Origin: Alistipes sp.
Lineage (GTDB): Bacteria; Bacteroidota; Bacteroidia; Bacteroidales; Rikenellaceae
DNA: 64,000 nucleotides
Assembly (NCBI GenBank): GCA_022767745.1
Contig: JALENN010000009.1
Span: forward strand, 1-64,000
Direction: 5' to 3'
In this document: piece after piece, positions 63,072-64,000 of the stretch
Layout of the letters: each line of letters opens with the position of its first letter
How positions within the stretch are numbered: the stretch's first letter is position 1
Notes under the pieces: model-generated
Seen by the model: the letters and a program-made list of their open reading frames with translations, nothing else
What the model was told of the DNA's origin: nothing
The model's database searches: none
Translations under genes and position numbers: made by a program

Positions 63072-63158
63072 ATATTAAAAAATATTAATTTATTGTTAAG
63101 TTAATTTAGGAAATGCTGCCGCGGAGGCCGATCGGGCTCTTTTTCAAATATAAAGTGT

Positions 63159-63166
63159 TATCTTTG
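63159..63166 (+). promoter_or_regulatory. -7 box of the glycogen synthase gene
   Basis: TATCTTTG, with a leader of about 40 nt before the ATG at 63211. Confidence 0.6.
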
Positions 63167-63210
63167 CGGCGCAATTCTACAGATTACGGATTTTCAAATA
63201 CAGCAATCTT

Positions 63211-64000
63211 ATGAGTAATACGAGTCAGATGCCCGACTACCTGTTTGAGGTGAGTTGGGAGGTGTGCAACAAGATTGGAGGCATACATACGGTAATCTCT
63301 ACCAAAGCCCTCACCGTAACCAAACGTATGGGCGACAATTATATCGTTATAGGACCCGATTTGATGCAGGAGCATGCGAATCCCGAATTCGCGCCCGACA
63401 ACACGCTTCTGTCGGGATGGCGCGAGAGCCTCTACAGCGAGGGTATTCGCGTGCGCATAGGCCGCTGGAACGTCGAGGGACACCCCCTGGCCGTGCTTAT
63501 CGACTACAAGTCGCTCATCTCGCAGAAGGACGAGGTGCTCAAGCACATGTGGGAGGATTACCACGTCGACTCGATCTCGGGACAGTGGGACTATATCGAG
63601 CCTGTGCTCTTCGGCCACGCCGCAGGTATGGTGATCAAGTCGTATGTCGACAACTTCTGCAGCTCGGCCAAGAGGGTTGCTGCCCACTTCCACGAGTGGA
63701 TGACCGCCTCGGGCGGCCTCTACCTGCGCAAGGCGTCGCCCTATGTGGCTACGCTCTTCACCACGCACGCCACGGTCACGGGCCGCTGCATCGCAGGCAA
63801 CGGTCTGCCGCTATATTCGGACCTGCACAAGTATAACGCCGACGACATAGCGCGCCGCTTCAACGTGACGGCCAAGCACTCGATCGAGAAGATGGCGGCG
63901 CTCTATCACGACGCCTTCCTCACGGTGAGCGAGATCACGGCCAACGAGTGCAAGTACCTGCTGGGCCGCGAGGTGACGCACATCACCCCCAACGGCTTCG
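63211..64000 (+). CDS. Glycogen synthase (GT3-like), 5' part
   Basis: The first 263 codons of a gene that runs off the window end. The N-terminus DYLFEVSWEVCNKIGGIHTV and the sequence AAHFHEWMTASGGLYLRK, then TTHATVTGRCIAGNG and FLTVSEITANEC, match the eukaryote-like glycogen (starch) synthases found in Bacteroidota, which build alpha-1,4-glucan from a sugar nucleotide. The partial gene is intact as far as it goes. It follows hemW. Confidence 0.88.
   Translation, partial: MSNTSQMPDYLFEVSWEVCNKIGGIHTVISTKALTVTKRMGDNYIVIGPDLMQEHANPEFAPDNTLLSGWRESLYSEGIRVRIGRWNVEGHPLAVLIDYKSLISQKDEVLKHMWEDYHVDSISGQWDYIEPVLFGHAAGMVIKSYVDNFCSSAKRVAAHFHEWMTASGGLYLRKASPYVATLFTTHATVTGRCIAGNGLPLYSDLHKYNADDIARRFNVTAKHSIEKMAALYHDAFLTVSEITANECKYLLGREVTHITPNGF

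Overview
The window is chromosomal DNA of a Bacteroidota bacterium. A GC-rich member of the Bacteroidales, most likely Alistipes or another Rikenellaceae, fits best. This rests on high GC outside two islands, about thirty -7 boxes of the Bacteroidota type TAnnTTTG (many with a TTG or TTTG about 20 nt upstream), Bacteroidota-style genes (DUF4295 beside rpmG/rpmB, GT3-type glycogen synthase, ATP-dependent PEP carboxykinase, GH106 and GH20 hydrolases) and FKBP/TPR lipoproteins. The genus is inferred, not proven.

Layout. 1-160: tail of an rRNA operon (5S rRNA and terminator). 294-6374: cysteine-dioxygenase-like cupin, RNase HII, a membrane protein, PnuC, ribosomal protein L19 with a long leader, and a PIF1-like helicase. 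6431-12031: EamA transporter, a surE / histidine kinase / response regulator operon with two ATGA overlaps, a cupin plus small VOC-like pair, and a DksA-like regulator. 12114-20430: ileS, apt, lipA-lipB-recJ and the RNase P RNA. 20602-26685: a GH106 lipoprotein, RNase Y, a probable 6S RNA, zapA and its coiled-coil partner. 26787-29015: HAD phosphatase and acetyltransferase divergent from an AraC regulator. 29069-32215: rpmB-rpmG-DUF4295, then ftsY-rimO. 32341-36018: pyrD-cinA-pncB. 36383-40413: pdxB, a degenerate arginase-family gene and two FKBP lipoproteins. 40414-41956: an AT-rich thioredoxin-like island. 42000-46332: queA and apbE-dagK-araC. 46636-52108: rpsO, pnp, a TPR lipoprotein and deoC. 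52192-54417: an XRE plus twin membrane protein module and a secreted unknown. 54674-64000: prfC, GH20 hexosaminidase, an AT-rich orphan, pckA, hemW and the 5' part of a glycogen synthase.

Functional themes. NAD supply (pnuC, pncB and the CinA C-terminal amidase domain), lipoate synthesis and attachment (lipA, lipB), translation and ribosome maintenance (rplS, rpsO, rpmB, rpmG, ileS, prfC, rimO, ftsY), RNA decay and processing (rny, pnp, rnpB, 6S RNA) and carbohydrate or glycogen metabolism.

The most unusual signal is a dispersed intergenic repeat at three loci (about 6431-6608, 10228-10319 and 36071-36350). Units of about 75-96 bp are built head to tail, end in a -7 promoter box pointing at the next gene, and have short terminal inverted repeats that vary together with the promoter box. 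Other points of interest are an arginase-family protein that has lost metal ligands, a PyrD with a rearranged active-site loop and a long tail, near-leaderless rnhB and hemW, and the tandem SRERVEDEM membrane proteins with an XRE regulator.
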